A stretch of 64,000 nucleotides of DNA from Rhodanobacter sp. C01 (GTDB lineage Bacteria; Pseudomonadota; Gammaproteobacteria; Xanthomonadales; Rhodanobacteraceae), in NCBI RefSeq assembly GCF_002001045.1, contig NZ_MUNR01000010.1, positions 62,001 through 126,000 of the forward strand. The letters are read 5' to 3'. The notes under the pieces were generated by a model that saw nothing but the letters and a program-made list of their open reading frames with translations, had not been told where the DNA came from and made no database searches. Within the stretch, counting starts at the first letter, position 1; every line of letters starts with the position of its first letter. Position numbers and translations under genes: made by a program. Positions 62,990 through 64,000 of the stretch are shown piece after piece.

Positions 62990-64000
62990 GCCTGGCTCTC
63001 CTCAAGCGCCTGTTCCGGCACGGCTTGATGCCGGTCGCTGGCATGGCGCACGTGTTGTGCGCTCAAGGTGCGCAGCAGCGACAGCTCGGCCTGGAAATCC
63101 ACGTAATGCGGCAGTTTCAGGTGCTGCACGAAGCCGGAAGCCTCGACGTTGTCCGAATGCGACAGCACGAATTCCTGGTTCTGGGCAGGGGCGTACGCCG
63201 GTTCACCCAGCTCGTCGCAGCGCAGCGCGCGGTCGACCAGCGCCATCGACATCGCTTTGCGCTCGCTCTCGCCCATACCCAGGCCGTAGCCACGGGTGAA
63301 CTGCGGCGGCACACCGTTACCACCGTGGAATTGGTTGATCATCTGGCATTCGGTAAGCGTGATCGAACCGATCTCGATGGCGAAGCCGAGTTCTTCCGGA
63401 CACACCAGCACATCCACCTCACCCATGCGGATCTCGCCGGCGAAGGGATGGCTTTCGGCGTAGCCGCGCTGAGTGGAGTACGCCATCCCGAGCAGGAAAC
63501 CCTCGTCGCCACGGGACAAATTCTGCAGGCGCGTGGCGCGGTTGGCCGGAAACATAAGCGGCTTACGGGTGAGATCGACCGGCTCGGGATCGGCACCGGC
63601 GTCGATGCGCTCGATCAGTGCCTCGGCATCCAGCAGATCGAGTACACGCGGCATCGCCTCCGCCAGCGGCACCTCGGCTTCGACCGTTGCGATGGGCACA
63701 GTCGGCCCGAATTCGAGCAGACGCTGGGTGTAGTCATAGGTAGGGCCGAGCACCTGGCCACCAGGAACATCCTTGAACGTGCCCGATATGCGGCGACGCA
63801 CGCGCATGCGGGTCGTATCCAGCGCTTCCGTATAACCGAAGCGCGGCAGCGTGGTGCGATAGGCACGCAGCAGGAAGATCGCCTCCAGCATGTCGCCAGC
63901 CGCCTGACGGATCGCCAGTGCGGCCAGCTCCTCGTCATACAGCGAACCTTCCTGCATCACCCGCGCCACGCCCAGACGCAGTTGCTGGCGGATCTGGGCC
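62986..64000 (-). CDS. phnI: C-P lyase core subunit PhnI, cut by the window edge
   Basis: The carboxy-terminal 338 or so residues of PhnI, which with PhnG, PhnH and PhnL displaces adenine from ATP to form ribose 1-alkylphosphonate 5-triphosphate. Recognised by the typical MQEGSLYDEELAALAIRQA, LLRAYRTTLPRFGY, RLQNLSRGDEGFLLGMAYS and ITLTECQMINQFHGG. The open frame continues upstream of the ATG at 63969 to the edge (codons for QLRLGVARV), so the true start lies outside. The stop overlaps the phnJ ATG. phnG and phnH presumably precede it. Confidence 0.95.
   Translation of the reverse strand, partial: AQIRQQLRLGVARVMQEGSLYDEELAALAIRQAAGDMLEAIFLLRAYRTTLPRFGYTEALDTTRMRVRRRISGTFKDVPGGQVLGPTYDYTQRLLEFGPTVPIATVEAEVPLAEAMPRVLDLLDAEALIERIDAGADPEPVDLTRKPLMFPANRATRLQNLSRGDEGFLLGMAYSTQRGYAESHPFAGEIRMGEVDVLVCPEELGFAIEIGSITLTECQMINQFHGGNGVPPQFTRGYGLGMGESERKAMSMALVDRALRCDELGEPAYAPAQNQEFVLSHSDNVEASGFVQHLKLPHYVDFQAELSLLRTLSAQHVRHASDRHQAVPEQALEESQA

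Overview
The window is about 64 kb of GC-rich chromosome (clearly lower in GC between roughly 26.7 and 45.3 kb). Gene content and style point to a gammaproteobacterium of the Xanthomonadales/Lysobacterales, most like the Rhodanobacteraceae (Rhodanobacter/Dyella type). Supporting signs are the aceB-aceA arrangement beside a CysB-like LysR gene, TonB receptor plus TPR-sulfotransferase genes, M61 and S9 exopeptidases, and stem-loop repeats whose arms begin GTAGGAGCG, like the GTAG/REP repeats known from Stenotrophomonas. The genus is an inference.

Layout. 0-9.2 kb: two small exported proteins, a LysR regulator divergent from the glyoxylate shunt genes (malate synthase, isocitrate lyase), a CPA1-type antiporter, ComM/YifB, UbiK and a PII protein. 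9.4-13.4 kb: a cobalamin riboswitch leading into class Ia ribonucleotide reductase nrdA-nrdB. 13.4-19.1 kb: a BlaI-type repressor with twin operators, a BlaR1-like M56 protease whose extracytoplasmic part is a duplicated heptad-repeat unit instead of a penicillin-binding sensor, and two MacB-like permeases. 19.2-26.6 kb: housekeeping and accessory enzymes (DPP IV-type peptidase, thioesterase, GST, LysR plus aldo/keto reductase, QueF, a lipoprotein).

26.7-45.2 kb: a surface-polysaccharide cluster read entirely leftwards: epimerase, Wzm/Wzt ABC exporter with a C-terminal cargo domain, sugar aminotransferase, two WbqC-family proteins, two methyltransferases, three related glycosyltransferases, two paralogous lipoproteins and a GT-C membrane glycosyltransferase. 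One glycosyltransferase is a 1518-residue multi-domain protein with nine 28-residue coiled-coil repeats. The gene set suits an ABC-transporter-dependent O-antigen or capsule. The repeat array in the giant enzyme is a candidate chain-length ruler. A CRP/Clp-type palindrome lies in the long leader before the first gene, and tRNA-Arg(CCG) stands just beyond it.

46-54 kb: M61 peptidase, a membrane diguanylate cyclase, an APC permease, a twin-CDGSH protein, and a translationally coupled pair (fatty-acid-hydroxylase family protein plus YhhN lysoplasmalogenase family protein) that looks like an ether-lipid module. 54-59 kb: TPR-sulfotransferase and TonB-dependent receptor. 59.5-64 kb: the end of a C-P lyase (phosphonate) operon, phnI (cut by the window edge)-J-K-L-M, with 4-bp start/stop overlaps from phnI to phnL.

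The strongest leads are the coiled-coil array in the giant glycosyltransferase, the duplicated sensor of the BlaR1-like protein, the B12 riboswitch on nrdAB, and the ether-lipid gene pair. No CRISPR array, integrase, transposase or prophage gene was seen.
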